The notes under the pieces: generated by a model
What the model was told of the DNA's origin: nothing
Database searches by the model: none
The model's input: only the letters and a program-made list of their open reading frames with translations
Assembly: GCA_028281495.1 (NCBI GenBank)
Contig: JANQJU010000033.1
Coordinates: 62,001 to 126,000, forward strand
Source of the DNA: SAR324 cluster bacterium
GTDB lineage: Bacteria; SAR324; NAC60-12
Direction: 5' to 3'
Length of the DNA: 64,000 nucleotides
Shown here: positions 16,442-25,731 of the stretch, in pieces
Numbering within the stretch: the stretch's first letter is position 1
Layout: each line of letters opens with the position of its first letter
Made by a program: the position numbers and the translations under genes

Positions 16442-18505
16442 TTATTGTTGTTGCTTGGATTCCATTTGTTTCAAAAGCAGCAAGTTTTTAGTTGCTTCTT
16501 CATAACCTGGAGCAATTTGTAATGCTCTCTGAAATGATTGTGAAGCAGCAAGCGGATTACCCAACATCAAGTGAGCGATACCTAAGTTGTTATAAGCGGC
16601 CGGATTCTGCTCATTCTTTACTGATTTGAGCAAATACTGAATCGCCTCCGCGGGTTTTTGTTCCTTGATGGAAATCACCCCCAAGTCACGCATAATTCCT
16701 GGGTCTTCAGGAAAATATTGTGCCACACCTTCATAATATTGTTTTGCATTAGCATAGTCCTGCATCTCCAAATACACTTTTCCCAATGCTAGATAAACTT
16801 TAACGTTTTGCGAACCATAATCGTTCACCAAAATATTAAGGTGATGCAGCGCTTTTTGAAAATCCCGCTGTGTTATATAGACTTGAGCTGACTCAAAGTG
16901 GGAGTCCAACACCATTCCTCTCAACTCCCCAACTGGAAAACTTGCAGACAGCTGAATCAAAATTCCATATTCTTTTAGAGCTTCTTCTCGCTCGTTTAGT
17001 CGGGCAAAAACACGGGCCAGATTCAACCGGGCCAGCACAAAACCTGGGCTCATTTGTAAAGATTTTTGAAAATACACTCGTGCTGCCGAATAGTGTCCCT
17101 CATCGGCATAAGCAAAGCCTAAGTTGTGTAAAGTACGAGCTTTGTAAGGAGCTTTGCTGATCGCATCTTTCCATACACTCGCTGTGGTGGCATAAGCTGC
17201 GTTGCGCTGCTTGGTTCCGAAAAAACCTAAAACTAAGCACACGACTATCACAGCAGCCAGAGGGCGTAACAATTTAGGCTTTTGGTACAGCCAAAATAGT
17301 AAATCGGCTAAAATCAACATCCATCCTACGGTAGGCAAATACGCCTTATATTCGACTAGCAAGTCTCGCTCTGGTACTATGATGTAAGGCCCCATTGAAA
17401 TATAAATCCATCCAATCCCCATCACTATTAACGGATGCCCCTTTTTGGCAATAAACAACCCAAAACCAAGCAACGAAATATGGCCGAAAAATGCAAGCAT
17501 TGCTACCCAGTCAATCGTATGGTGCGAAATAGTAAAATCATGATCAATATTCAACCATTGTGGAAGAGGAAGCACCATAAATTTCATATATTCAACCATG
17601 GCTCGCGACATCGCTTGCCAATGCTCGAAAGGCCCCCAGAGCGTTTCGGAGTTGAATCCTACAAAATAGTTACCTGACAAATAATGAGTTCGACTGAAAT
17701 ACCCTATTACCAAGAGTACAAATACCCCTAACATAGCAACCCCCACCTTTAAGAAAGGACGCAAACGCTTAGGGTCTTTTACACGAGTTGCAATTTCATA
17801 AAATACGGGAATCAACAACCATGTCAGCGCCATTGATTTGCTTTTATACGCGAGCCAATAACAAAAAACTGTGAGAAGCCCCCAAATTATCGCTTTCTTC
17901 CAAGTCTGCTTTTCTGCATAAAGACGCGCTTGTAAATAGCTCCAAAATGCCAAAACGTAGAAGGTGGTCGCTAACTGTCCACTACGCTGAGTAATGTAAG
18001 TCACAGAAGCAGTCAGCAAAGGATGAACAACAAAGAGAGTAGCAACACTATAGGCCGTGAGCTGAATGAGCGATGATCGCTCCTTATCCGATCTCCAATT
18101 GGATGAAGAGGTATAAGTTACAGCCAAAGCCCGCAATACCAACAAGTATACCAAGAATCCGTTGATGCCATGTATACAGATATTGACGAAATGATAGCCT
18201 TGGACTTCAAACTCATGCAGGACATAATTCAGATGAAAGGTAAGTAAAGGAATTGCACGCCCAGAATTAAATGGATGAATCATTTCCTGAATCAACTGTC
18301 CTAAATTCCGAACACTTTGATTTTCTTGAATAAACGGGATGTCATCAAAATGAAAGACCACATCCAGTGACTCATAATAGGCTAGCCACGTTAATCCGAA
18401 CAGCCAAAGAAGGGCAACGATAGGAGATCCTATCCAGACAAGCAGTTGGGATTTCGATAAGTTCATGCTACTCCGAGGTTTTGTAAGGGTGATGGTATTA
18501 TTCAT
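16442..18505 (-). CDS. TMTC-like multi-pass membrane protein with C-terminal TPR repeats
   Basis: 687 aa. The N-terminal part (about 20-450) has roughly ten membrane helices and an early loop with the acidic pair FHFDDIPF (about 36-43) followed by GRAIPLLTFHLNY, as in membrane TPR proteins related to eukaryotic TMTC O-mannosyltransferases (GT-C fold). The C-terminal part (about 460-680) holds TPRs, e.g. ARTLHNLGFAYADEGHYSAARVYFQKSLQM, DPGIMRDLGVISIKEQKPAEAI and AAYNNLGIAHLMLGNPLAA. A role in lipid-linked sugar transfer to exported proteins is an inference. The ATG overlaps the stop of the ygfZ-like gene by four bases (ATGA), so they are translationally coupled. Confidence 0.8.
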   Translation of the reverse strand: MNNTITLTKPRSSMNLSKSQLLVWIGSPIVALLWLFGLTWLAYYESLDVVFHFDDIPFIQENQSVRNLGQLIQEMIHPFNSGRAIPLLTFHLNYVLHEFEVQGYHFVNICIHGINGFLVYLLVLRALAVTYTSSSNWRSDKERSSLIQLTAYSVATLFVVHPLLTASVTYITQRSGQLATTFYVLAFWSYLQARLYAEKQTWKKAIIWGLLTVFCYWLAYKSKSMALTWLLIPVFYEIATRVKDPKRLRPFLKVGVAMLGVFVLLVIGYFSRTHYLSGNYFVGFNSETLWGPFEHWQAMSRAMVEYMKFMVLPLPQWLNIDHDFTISHHTIDWVAMLAFFGHISLLGFGLFIAKKGHPLIVMGIGWIYISMGPYIIVPERDLLVEYKAYLPTVGWMLILADLLFWLYQKPKLLRPLAAVIVVCLVLGFFGTKQRNAAYATTASVWKDAISKAPYKARTLHNLGFAYADEGHYSAARVYFQKSLQMSPGFVLARLNLARVFARLNEREEALKEYGILIQLSASFPVGELRGMVLDSHFESAQVYITQRDFQKALHHLNILVNDYGSQNVKVYLALGKVYLEMQDYANAKQYYEGVAQYFPEDPGIMRDLGVISIKEQKPAEAIQYLLKSVKNEQNPAAYNNLGIAHLMLGNPLAASQSFQRALQIAPGYEEATKNLLLLKQMESKQQQ

Positions 18506-19560
18506 GGCTCATGATCCGTGATTAAAGGAAATTGTACAATTTCTGGTGGGGCAACAGCATCAATTCCCAGTAAAGCTTTCTTTTGCACCGATTTATATTT
18601 TAGAAATGCAATACCTTTACGCCTCCCACCTTTTTGGATGCGGCTTATGCTGGTCACTTTCCCAACTTCTTCTTCCATTTCAAATAGAGTTTGCCCAGCT
18701 TGTAATTCCAATTCTGCGGGTAGGTCTAGCCCTACCGACTTCCAATTTGGATGACCACGGTGATACATCCGTGCATGGGTTTCCTGCCCTATATAGCAAC
18801 CTTTTGTATAAGAAATATGGTCTCGTAGTGAGGCTTCCTGGGGAAAACGGTCTGGCGTGTAGTCGATACCAGGCCAAGGAATGCCCTCATTCACACGCAC
18901 TTGATGAAAAGCTTCGAAACCAACAAAAGCAGTATGTGGTCGTTCATGCAAAGTTTTCAGGAGAGATAGATATTTTTTTTGAGGGACCAAATTGATAAAA
19001 CGAGGAACTTTCCCTAGAGGAAAAGAGCCTGTAACAATGGTTGTATCTTCGAAAGTCCATTGGGGAAATTCACGATTATATCCCAATACAAATAATGTTT
19101 CTTCTGCTTGGGGTCCCAAGACGTCACAACGAAGAAAATCAGGTGTAAGGGATTCAATTTCCAGATCTTCTCGAATATGGAAATGTTCTAGGTGTCCTTG
19201 TACATAAGGACCTTGGCTAGGATCAGTCAATACAAGATATTCTTCTTCTTCCGAACGAAAAATATCAATATGTACTAAGATTTTCCCACGATTATTAGAG
19301 ATGAGATTTGGCTGAATCTGCCCCATTTCGATTATCCGAATGTCGTTACTCACCATGCCTTGTAAAAACTTTGCTGCATCCGGACCCCGAAATCGAATCG
19401 CACTAAAGGCTTTAGCCTCCAAAATTGCAGCGTTCTGGGTCAACGAAAAAATTTCTTGCGCTACTCCTGCGGCGTATCTTAAAGGGAGGGAAACTTCAGC
19501 AATCGTTCCAAGCTCTCCTCCTTGACTCCGGAGGAAGGTATCGATTTCCTGATAGCTCAT
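18502..19560 (-). CDS. ygfZ: YgfZ/GcvT-like folate-binding protein
   Basis: 352 aa. The signature YTKGCYIGQETHARMYHRG (near residue 255) contains the diagnostic K-G-C-Y-x-G-Q-E motif of YgfZ/IBA57 proteins, which assist assembly or repair of certain 4Fe-4S enzymes using tetrahydrofolate. The N-terminal region IRFRGPDAAKFLQGMVSNDI and NNRGKILVHIDIF match the GcvT-like domain. It lacks the glycine-cleavage-system neighbours of true GcvT. It is the first gene of a two-gene unit with the TMTC-like protein. Confidence 0.88.
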   Translation of the reverse strand: MSYQEIDTFLRSQGGELGTIAEVSLPLRYAAGVAQEIFSLTQNAAILEAKAFSAIRFRGPDAAKFLQGMVSNDIRIIEMGQIQPNLISNNRGKILVHIDIFRSEEEEYLVLTDPSQGPYVQGHLEHFHIREDLEIESLTPDFLRCDVLGPQAEETLFVLGYNREFPQWTFEDTTIVTGSFPLGKVPRFINLVPQKKYLSLLKTLHERPHTAFVGFEAFHQVRVNEGIPWPGIDYTPDRFPQEASLRDHISYTKGCYIGQETHARMYHRGHPNWKSVGLDLPAELELQAGQTLFEMEEEVGKVTSISRIQKGGRRKGIAFLKYKSVQKKALLGIDAVAPPEIVQFPLITDHEP

Positions 19561-19943
19561 GGTATATTTTCAGTGAAAAGTCGTTGGAATTCAGACGGAT
19601 GAAGACGGTGGTCAGTTCAGAATTGGATGGTTTTGGATCTTTCTATCCCATGCCCCCACCGTATAGGTTTCTAAAACCATCACGTAACGCAGGGATAACC
19701 TAAATGTGAGTCACCGGCAGTACTCCATAGGTTCTTTTTTAATTCATATAGAAGGAACCTCACAATAAGCCGATAATTTTATGTTGATTCCGCATGGAAA
19801 GCAAGACTACTCGCGCAGATATTTATCGCAGCAAACAGTCAGGAAACCGTCATTAATTGTATTTAAAACGTATTTTCTTCTATCGGAAACGGTTTCGCTA
19901 GACTGCATTTAGCGATAAAATAGAGGGGAGAAGAATCGGACGG
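19561..19943. other. Intergenic region, no gene seen
   Basis: 383 bases upstream of the ygfZ-like gene and downstream of the 53-aa gene. It contains an AT-rich stretch and a widely separated inverted pair AAACCGT (about 19847) / ACGGTTT (about 19887). No convincing small ORF, RNA gene or terminator. Confidence 0.4.
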
Positions 19944-20105
19944 CTAGCCGAAAAAGAGTAGGGTGATGAGGAGCAATAAAACCGCCGTTGCTAGAAACAA
20001 TTTACGGTGGTCTGAATAAGTTGAGTCAAGAAAAACCAGCTTTGCCAGTTCATGCCATTCTGAAGATACCGATGGTTTGGCAGTGGTTTCCGTCACAGTG
20101 CTCAT
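19944..20105 (-). CDS. 53-aa tail-anchored membrane protein
   Basis: Starts MSTVTETTAKPSVSSEWHEL and ends with one strongly hydrophobic helix (FLATAVLLLLITLLFFG), a C-tail-anchored topology. The ATG at 20105 has AGGAGA four bases upstream, good support for a real short gene; a longer frame to 20189 has none. Unknown function. It is divergent from clpB with about 100 bases between starts. Confidence 0.6.
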   Translation of the reverse strand: MSTVTETTAKPSVSSEWHELAKLVFLDSTYSDHRKLFLATAVLLLLITLLFFG

Positions 20106-20203
20106 AGGTTCTCCTAGTTTAACGTATGGGGTTTTGGTTACATCACTAACAATTCTCCTTATCGGAAAGCAAAACACATACCATTTCAATGGGTTGAAAG
20201 TTT

Positions 20204-22789
20204 ATGGGAATCTCACTCAAAAATTTTTCTATTAAGGCAGAAGAAGCCCTTATTGCTGCACAACAGCATGCCAAACAACTTGCTCATAGTAAAATAGAAC
20301 CCGAGCATCTGCTTTATGCGTTGTTAATACAGGAAGACGGCTTAGTAGAACCCTATTTACGAAAGGTAGGGGCAAACCCAACCGCAATCCGGGAGGATAT
20401 CAACCAATTGTTATTGGAACTTCCCAAGCAAACGGAACCAGTGGAACAAGCCTATATTTCACGAAATCTACATGCTGTGATTTTGCAGGCTGAGCAAGAA
20501 TCCTTGTTGCTTTCGGAAGAGTTTGTCAATCCACAGCATTTACTCTTAGGAATCGTACGTCATAAGGCAGGAAAAGCCCAAGAAGTGCTGTTAAATTATA
20601 ACGTTACCTCTGATTCGCTTTTGCAACAGTTTGCTAAAGTCACTCAACGTGAGCAAGAAACTAGCTCCGACTTTTCTGCCAGAAATCCCCTTGAAGCCTA
20701 TTGCACTGATATTCTGCAGCTAGCTCGAGAAAACCATTTGGACCCAGTCATTGGCCGTGACGAAGAAGTCCGTCGGCTTATTCAAATCCTCTGTCGTCGT
20801 ATGAAAAACAATCCAGTATTGATCGGAGAACCTGGAGTTGGAAAAACTGCAATTGTAGAAGGATTGGCATATCGCATTTTACATGGAGATGTTCCTGACT
20901 CGCTCAAAGAGAAGCGATTATTGAGCCTCGATCTGGGAGCTTTGATTGCTGGAGCAACGTATCGAGGTGAATTTGAATCTCGTCTGAAAAGCTTATTGAA
21001 AGCAGTGGAAGCCGCTTCCGGTGAAATCATCCTTTTTATTGATGAAATGCATATGCTCATGGGGGCTGGAAAATCGGAAAGCAATGTTGATGCAGCCAAC
21101 TTACTCAAACCAGCTCTTGCTCGCGGTGTCCTCCATTGTATCGGCGCCACTACGATAAATGAGTTCAAAAAGTATGTTGAAAAGGATGCGGCCCTGGTAC
21201 GACGGTTTCAGCAAATCCTCGTTGAAGAACCGGATTGGGACTCTACCGTTGCGATCCTGCGTGGACTCAAACCTCGTTACGAATTACATCACGCCGTCAA
21301 GATCAAAGATGCAGCTTTATTAGCTGCGGTTAGCCTTGCCCAACGTTACGTCACGGAACGCTATTTGCCCGATAAAGCCATTGATCTAGTGGACGAAGCA
21401 GCTTCCACATTACGCATTCAGATGGATTCTCTTCCCACAGAGGTAGACCAGTTGGATCGAAAAATCATGCATCTGGAAATCGAACATACCGCCCTGCAAA
21501 AGGAAAATGATCCGGCCACTCGAAATCGCTTAAAAGAACTCCAGCACGAAATCCTCGGATTGAAAGAACGGAGCCAACATTTGAAGCAGATTTGGGAAGA
21601 AGAACGAGCACAATTAAAACGGGTCCACACTCTTAAAGAATCGATTGAACACACCAAAACACAAGAAATGGAAGCTCAACGCCAAGGCAATTTCGAATTG
21701 GCTGCCAGATTACATTACGAGACACTTGATGATTTAGAGAAACAACTCAAAACGGCCAATCTTCGGTTAGACCTTAACGGCAACAGCCGATTGCTTAAAG
21801 AGGAAGTGGATGAAGAAGACATCGCTATTGTTGTGTCACAATGGACCGGGGTCCCTGTCGCCAAGATGTTAGAAGAAGAAAAACGCAAACTCGCTCATAT
21901 GGAACATCGATTGGGAGAACGAGTTATTGGTCAAAAGGAAGCTTTGGCAAGTGTATCCAACGCGATTCGAAGGGCACGTGCTGGAATACAAGATCCCAAC
22001 CGTCCTATTGGATCATTTATCTTCCTGGGTGGGTCAGGCGTGGGAAAAACCGAACTGGCTCGAGTTCTAGCTGAGTTTTTGTTTGATGATGAAAAATCGC
22101 TCATTCGTTTCGATATGTCTGAATATATGGAAAAGCACTCAGCAACCCGATTGATTGGAGCACCTCCAGGATATGTTGGTTTCGAAGAAGGAGGAGCACT
22201 AACAGAAGCAATCCGCCGTCGCCCGTACGCAGTATTACTCTTTGATGAAATCGAAAAGGCTCATGCAGATGTGTTCAATCTTTTTTTACAAATCTTAGAC
22301 GAAGGGCATCTTACCGATAGCCAAGGCCGCCGGGTTGACTTCAAAAACACAACGATCATCATGACCACCAATTTAGCTCATCAAGCTATTCTCAACGCAG
22401 AAGAAACAGGGAGTTTTGAAGAGGTGCCTTCCAAAATTGAAAAAGAGTTACTGCAAAACTTCCGTCCTGAATTTCTCAATCGAGTGGATGAAGTGATCAT
22501 ATTCAAAAGTCTCACTTTGCCTCACCTTCGGCAAATCTGCCTCTTACAAATCCAAACGCTGCAACAGCGTTTAAACGAACAAAACATTCACTTCACTCTC
22601 ACCGATACTGCCTATATGTATCTTGCAAAAAAAAGCCACGATCCTGCATTTGGGGCACGTCCTCTCAAACGAACGATCCAACGAGAAATCCAAGACGTTC
22701 TCGCTTCAAAAATTCTTGACGGTTCCCTACCTGCTGGTAGCAAAATAGCAGTGGATATCGAACAAGGGCATTTAGTATTCCATCATTAA
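20204..22789 (+). CDS. clpB: ATP-dependent disaggregase ClpB
   Basis: 861 aa Hsp100 chaperone that threads aggregated proteins through its hexameric pore, working with DnaK. N-terminal Clp_N double repeat (1-150). NBD1 has Walker A GEPGVGKT (about 208), pore loop GATYRGEFE and Walker B LFIDEMH. The coiled-coil middle domain (about 405-525) marks ClpB rather than ClpA. NBD2 has GGSGVGKTE (about 610), pore loop GAPPGYVGFEEGG and Walker B LLFDEIEKAH. The C-terminal ClpB_D2-small domain contains AFGARPLKRTIQREIQD. No ClpP-binding IGF/L loop was noticed. Stand-alone; heat-shock control is likely by family but no clear promoter was identified. Confidence 0.95.
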   Translation: MGISLKNFSIKAEEALIAAQQHAKQLAHSKIEPEHLLYALLIQEDGLVEPYLRKVGANPTAIREDINQLLLELPKQTEPVEQAYISRNLHAVILQAEQESLLLSEEFVNPQHLLLGIVRHKAGKAQEVLLNYNVTSDSLLQQFAKVTQREQETSSDFSARNPLEAYCTDILQLARENHLDPVIGRDEEVRRLIQILCRRMKNNPVLIGEPGVGKTAIVEGLAYRILHGDVPDSLKEKRLLSLDLGALIAGATYRGEFESRLKSLLKAVEAASGEIILFIDEMHMLMGAGKSESNVDAANLLKPALARGVLHCIGATTINEFKKYVEKDAALVRRFQQILVEEPDWDSTVAILRGLKPRYELHHAVKIKDAALLAAVSLAQRYVTERYLPDKAIDLVDEAASTLRIQMDSLPTEVDQLDRKIMHLEIEHTALQKENDPATRNRLKELQHEILGLKERSQHLKQIWEEERAQLKRVHTLKESIEHTKTQEMEAQRQGNFELAARLHYETLDDLEKQLKTANLRLDLNGNSRLLKEEVDEEDIAIVVSQWTGVPVAKMLEEEKRKLAHMEHRLGERVIGQKEALASVSNAIRRARAGIQDPNRPIGSFIFLGGSGVGKTELARVLAEFLFDDEKSLIRFDMSEYMEKHSATRLIGAPPGYVGFEEGGALTEAIRRRPYAVLLFDEIEKAHADVFNLFLQILDEGHLTDSQGRRVDFKNTTIIMTTNLAHQAILNAEETGSFEEVPSKIEKELLQNFRPEFLNRVDEVIIFKSLTLPHLRQICLLQIQTLQQRLNEQNIHFTLTDTAYMYLAKKSHDPAFGARPLKRTIQREIQDVLASKILDGSLPAGSKIAVDIEQGHLVFHH

Positions 22790-23510
22790 AAATATATTTT
22801 CCTTAATATTTATAATTTAGACATTCTCCTAGCTGAAACAAAATTTCTCAAATTGTCTTAACTCAAGCCCTGCAAAGATCCGATTGTGTTGATACAGTTC
22901 AACTCAAATCAGCCATTCTCAAGAGAATCACTACGCTAAAAAAATATTTTTACGCTATATATTAAAATAATCTAAAAAAACAAAATAATTTGACTTTTAA
23001 ACGAAAATACGTGAAATTTTACATTAAAAAGCTTTATTTATCTCTTAAAATAAATAAATTCAGTTTTAAGCATCACATTTTGTACGGTGAATCTTAAAAT
23101 ATCTCCAAGACTAACTAGAAAACAGATAAAAATAAGTATTTTAGAGATAAAACTAATCTATTACGAATGTTCTCGAATTTCGATATCATTCATTGAGAAA
23201 AAGAGGATAATATGAAAATAATCTCGAGTTCATTCAAAACAAACCACAGCAACACTTTTCAAGTTTCTAAAACCTTTATTAGTCTTCAAATATCTTCACT
23301 ACAGGCATTCCATATAGAAAAAGCTAATTGTAGTCATATAACCAAAATTCATCGAATTTGTAGAAATGCATAAGATGATTTATTTATAAAAAATCATAAT
23401 TTCAATGTATTAACTACAAACCAAACGTTCAAATAAATTCTTAACAAGAATCAACTGAAACGAAATCAATTATTTATACACACTTAGATTTTCAAATTTT
23501 ATTCAGGCTC
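22790..23510. other. Very AT-rich gene desert
   Basis: About 720 bases dominated by A/T runs with stop codons in all frames and no candidate gene. Composition changes sharply relative to clpB on the left and to the 23.5-23.7 kb segment on the right. No direct repeats long enough to name were seen. Confidence 0.6.
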
Positions 23511-23512
23511 AG

Positions 23513-23687
23513 TTTTCACTGTGCTTTAAGAATCTTCGGAACCGCCGAAGCAATGGTCGGGATGCTCAAAGGCTACCAACCCAATCATCCCGACCCAAAC
23601 CGCCCGAAGGCAGATACGACTACTATCTCAGATTTCCGGGAAATCTGCAAATCTCAGTTTTTGAGGGATGTTTCTGATACCATCTAG
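23513..23687 (+). pseudogene. Coding-like relic with three inverted repeats
   Basis: A GC-richer island in the AT-rich desert. One frame is open with coding-like codon use from about 23513 to a TAG at 23685-23687; from the ATG at 23553 it would give 44 aa (MVGMLKGYQPNHPDPNRPKA...). There is no ribosome site and no recognised family, so this is probably the tail of a decayed gene. The same DNA holds an arm pair CTTCGG/CCGAAG (23534-23550), a perfect 10-base pair GGTCGGGATG/CATCCCGACC (23555-23595) and a palindrome CAGATTTCC/GGAAATCTG (23629-23647), so a structured RNA is an alternative. Confidence 0.35.
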
Positions 23688-23782
23688 CCTAAGGGTTTTA
23701 TTTCATTGCAACTCAAAGAATAGATTTTTTTTCTGCTCTAAAGTTGCACTTTTCCAAATACCCTTAAGCAAATAGAGGTTTT

Positions 23783-24031
23783 ATGAAACCACGACGATCC
23801 CATCGCTTACCCAAATCTGAACTTCGCAAGTTGCGACGACATGCCGAATCTTTAGGCATTTATGTAACGGATATTGCTCTCCAACATAAGTGTTACGCTT
23901 CAGCAGTGAGCAATTTCTACAAAGGAGATTCCACTTCCCGTCCACTGTTGCAAACAATCCTTAGTATGATCGAAGAAGCCGAAAACAAATCAACCTCCCC
24001 GCCACTGCTTGGGCAAAACAAAAACAAATAA
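23783..24031 (+). CDS. Small basic protein, possible DNA-binding helix-turn-helix
   Basis: 82 aa, no family firmly recognised. The N-terminus is strongly basic (KPRRSHRLPKSELRKLRRHAE). The segment DIALQHKCYASAVSNFYKGD resembles the helix-turn-helix of Cro/C1-type regulators (A-x-x-x-x-V-S-N-x-x-x-G), followed by a Leu-rich helix RPLLQTILSMIEEAE. AGAGG lies four bases before the ATG, supporting expression. It sits between the structured relic and the pgl gene (convergent). Confidence 0.55.
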   Translation: MKPRRSHRLPKSELRKLRRHAESLGIYVTDIALQHKCYASAVSNFYKGDSTSRPLLQTILSMIEEAENKSTSPPLLGQNKNK

Positions 24032-24120
24032 GCGTGATAAAAAAAATATTTCTATTTCACTAATTTTCAACAGCTAGATGGCAAACAGATTCTACAGAAT
24101 CCACTGTCATCTGCTGAGTT

Positions 24121-24837
24121 CTATGAGTTTCCAGAAGAAATTAGATAAGCTTCCACTATCGTTTCAGATTGATCAAATAAAAACGAAATTGGCAGTTTAT
24201 CGGCATTACTGTTCGTTTTTGCTTCCTGGTAGCGTGCCAGTTTGGTGGGGGTGTTCACCCAAAGAATAATACGCTCAGCATTGAGCAAAAACTTGGGGGT
24301 TAGACTGATACGATTCCGAGGTTCTGAAGGAGCGGTTGCTTCCATGACCAAGTTTGACGCGGTACTCATTTCTGGAAACTGTCCTGGAAACAAAGAGGCT
24401 GTGTGAGCATCATCCCCCATACCAAGCATGACAACATCGGCAGGCCATGGAAATTCGACCAACCGCTTTTCTACTTGGTCGATTGCTTCCACAAAGGGTT
24501 TCGACACAAATGGAACAAAATGAGCCGATGCTGCTTTTTCTTGAAGAAGCAATTCTCGAACTTGTTTGCCATTACTTTGTAAGTCGTCTGGAGCAACTAA
24601 TCGTTCATCTGAAAGAGTCACCCAGATCTTCGACCAAGGTAAATTCAGTTGGCACAGTCGGGTGAATAAGCGACGTGGCGAACGACCTCCTGGAAAAATC
24701 AACCCTGCACGTGATTCGGTCTGGAGCCGATGAAGGACAGCATCACAAATGGTTTGAAGGAGAGCTTCTTCAGCATCTTGGGTCGTCTGATAATATCGTT
24801 CGATTAATGACTGTTTTGGCAAGCTCTTGGACATCAT
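24121..24837 (-). CDS. pgl: 6-phosphogluconolactonase
   Basis: 238 aa, DevB-type lactonase of the pentose phosphate pathway hydrolysing 6-phosphogluconolactone. Motifs: GLIFPGGRSPRRLF (phosphate site), WVTLSDERLVAPDDLQSN and MLGMGDDAHTASLFPG; the family usually has GxDGHTAS, so Gly is Ala here beside the catalytic His. The ATG lies three bases downstream of the stop of the decayed solute-binding protein gene, so it probably once formed an operon with it. zwf and gnd are not adjacent. Confidence 0.9.
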   Translation of the reverse strand: MMSKSLPKQSLIERYYQTTQDAEEALLQTICDAVLHRLQTESRAGLIFPGGRSPRRLFTRLCQLNLPWSKIWVTLSDERLVAPDDLQSNGKQVRELLLQEKAASAHFVPFVSKPFVEAIDQVEKRLVEFPWPADVVMLGMGDDAHTASLFPGQFPEMSTASNLVMEATAPSEPRNRISLTPKFLLNAERIILWVNTPTKLARYQEAKTNSNADKLPISFLFDQSETIVEAYLISSGNS

Positions 24838-24840
24838 CTG

Positions 24841-25276
24841 CTATCGATATTTGTTAAAAATGGTTTCCATCGCTCCAGAACTAGTGAGAAATTGGATCGC
24901 TTCGTTAAGCCGAGAAATAGCTTCTTTTTTCTTAGGATGCAAACGCATCATGATTTCAGCTTGCCCAATCACGTCACCAATTTCAAAGCCACGGTACTGA
25001 GGATTTTCCTTCATCCAAGATTCCTGGTTCTAAGTCGATTTGCCCTCGATCAAACATGACTAGTACCCGTGCTACTGGCATATACTCAATGATAAATTCA
25101 TCTGCTGTTTGCTGACTCACTGCATCAAAAATATCCTGATAGATACCTGCTTCCTCACTATCTCTTTCAAACATCATTGGAGGATATCCTCCATCGTAAA
25201 ATGCCACTTTAAAGGAGTCCGCGGATACAATTCCCCCATAGATATATTACGATACAAAAAGAGATATGAAGAAAAT
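24841..25276 (-). pseudogene. Decayed periplasmic solute-binding protein (SBP family 3-like)
   Basis: Two adjacent frames on the complement are both protein-like. The first (about 25246 to 25020) reads GGIVSADSFKVAFYDGGYPP... to GQIDLEPGI; the second (about 25020 to 24841) reads WMKENPQYRGFEIGDVIGQ... and ends AMETIFNKYR, the typical C-terminus of amino-acid-type binding proteins. The signal-peptide region upstream (IFFISLFVS then a stop) is interrupted by stop codons. The two parts together cover only about 140 residues, against about 240-280 usual, so a middle segment is missing as well as a frameshift near 25015-25025. Clear pseudogene directly upstream of pgl. Confidence 0.75.
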
Positions 25277-25731
25277 TCAATTGAATAGTAGTTCCACTTT
25301 TTATAGATATCTCTGCTTAAGAAAGTTAAAAGTTAGGGGAAAAATTCTATCCCCCAAGCATGTAACTTATTGTTCTACCTATCATACCCTCTTTAGGAAA
25401 CCAATTGGAAATCCACAAACCTAACAATTTGAACAAAGCTTACAAAATTCTAATATTTAGATTTAGTTATTCAGTAATATCAATTAGATCTAGCTTCTAA
25501 AAGTTGGATAAGATCTTTTCCCAATCTTTTTATTCTGGTCTCAACTCATCAAAAAAACTTTACTGCTAAAACTTTAACCTCGACAGAAAAATGGTTGGCT
25601 TACGTAAATCTACGAATATTTTTCTAACGTGGTTTCGTTAAATAATATATTGTCCTGGTTACAAAAGCATTTCTTGGTGGAAATGCTGGAACCGGTTGTT
25701 GATTTAGAACTGTACTTGTAAGGAGGCAGCT
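25277..25731. other. AT-rich intergenic region upstream of pckA
   Basis: About 455 bases with no convincing gene. It must contain the pckA promoter. The 3' end carries a small hairpin (25666-25687) and a strong ribosome site. Confidence 0.5.
25666..25687 (+). promoter_or_regulatory. Small hairpin in the pckA leader
   Basis: Eight-base perfect arms AGCATTTC/GAAATGCT with a six-base loop, about 45 bases before the pckA ATG. It could affect mRNA stability or be a protein-binding site; no known riboswitch pattern. Confidence 0.3.
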
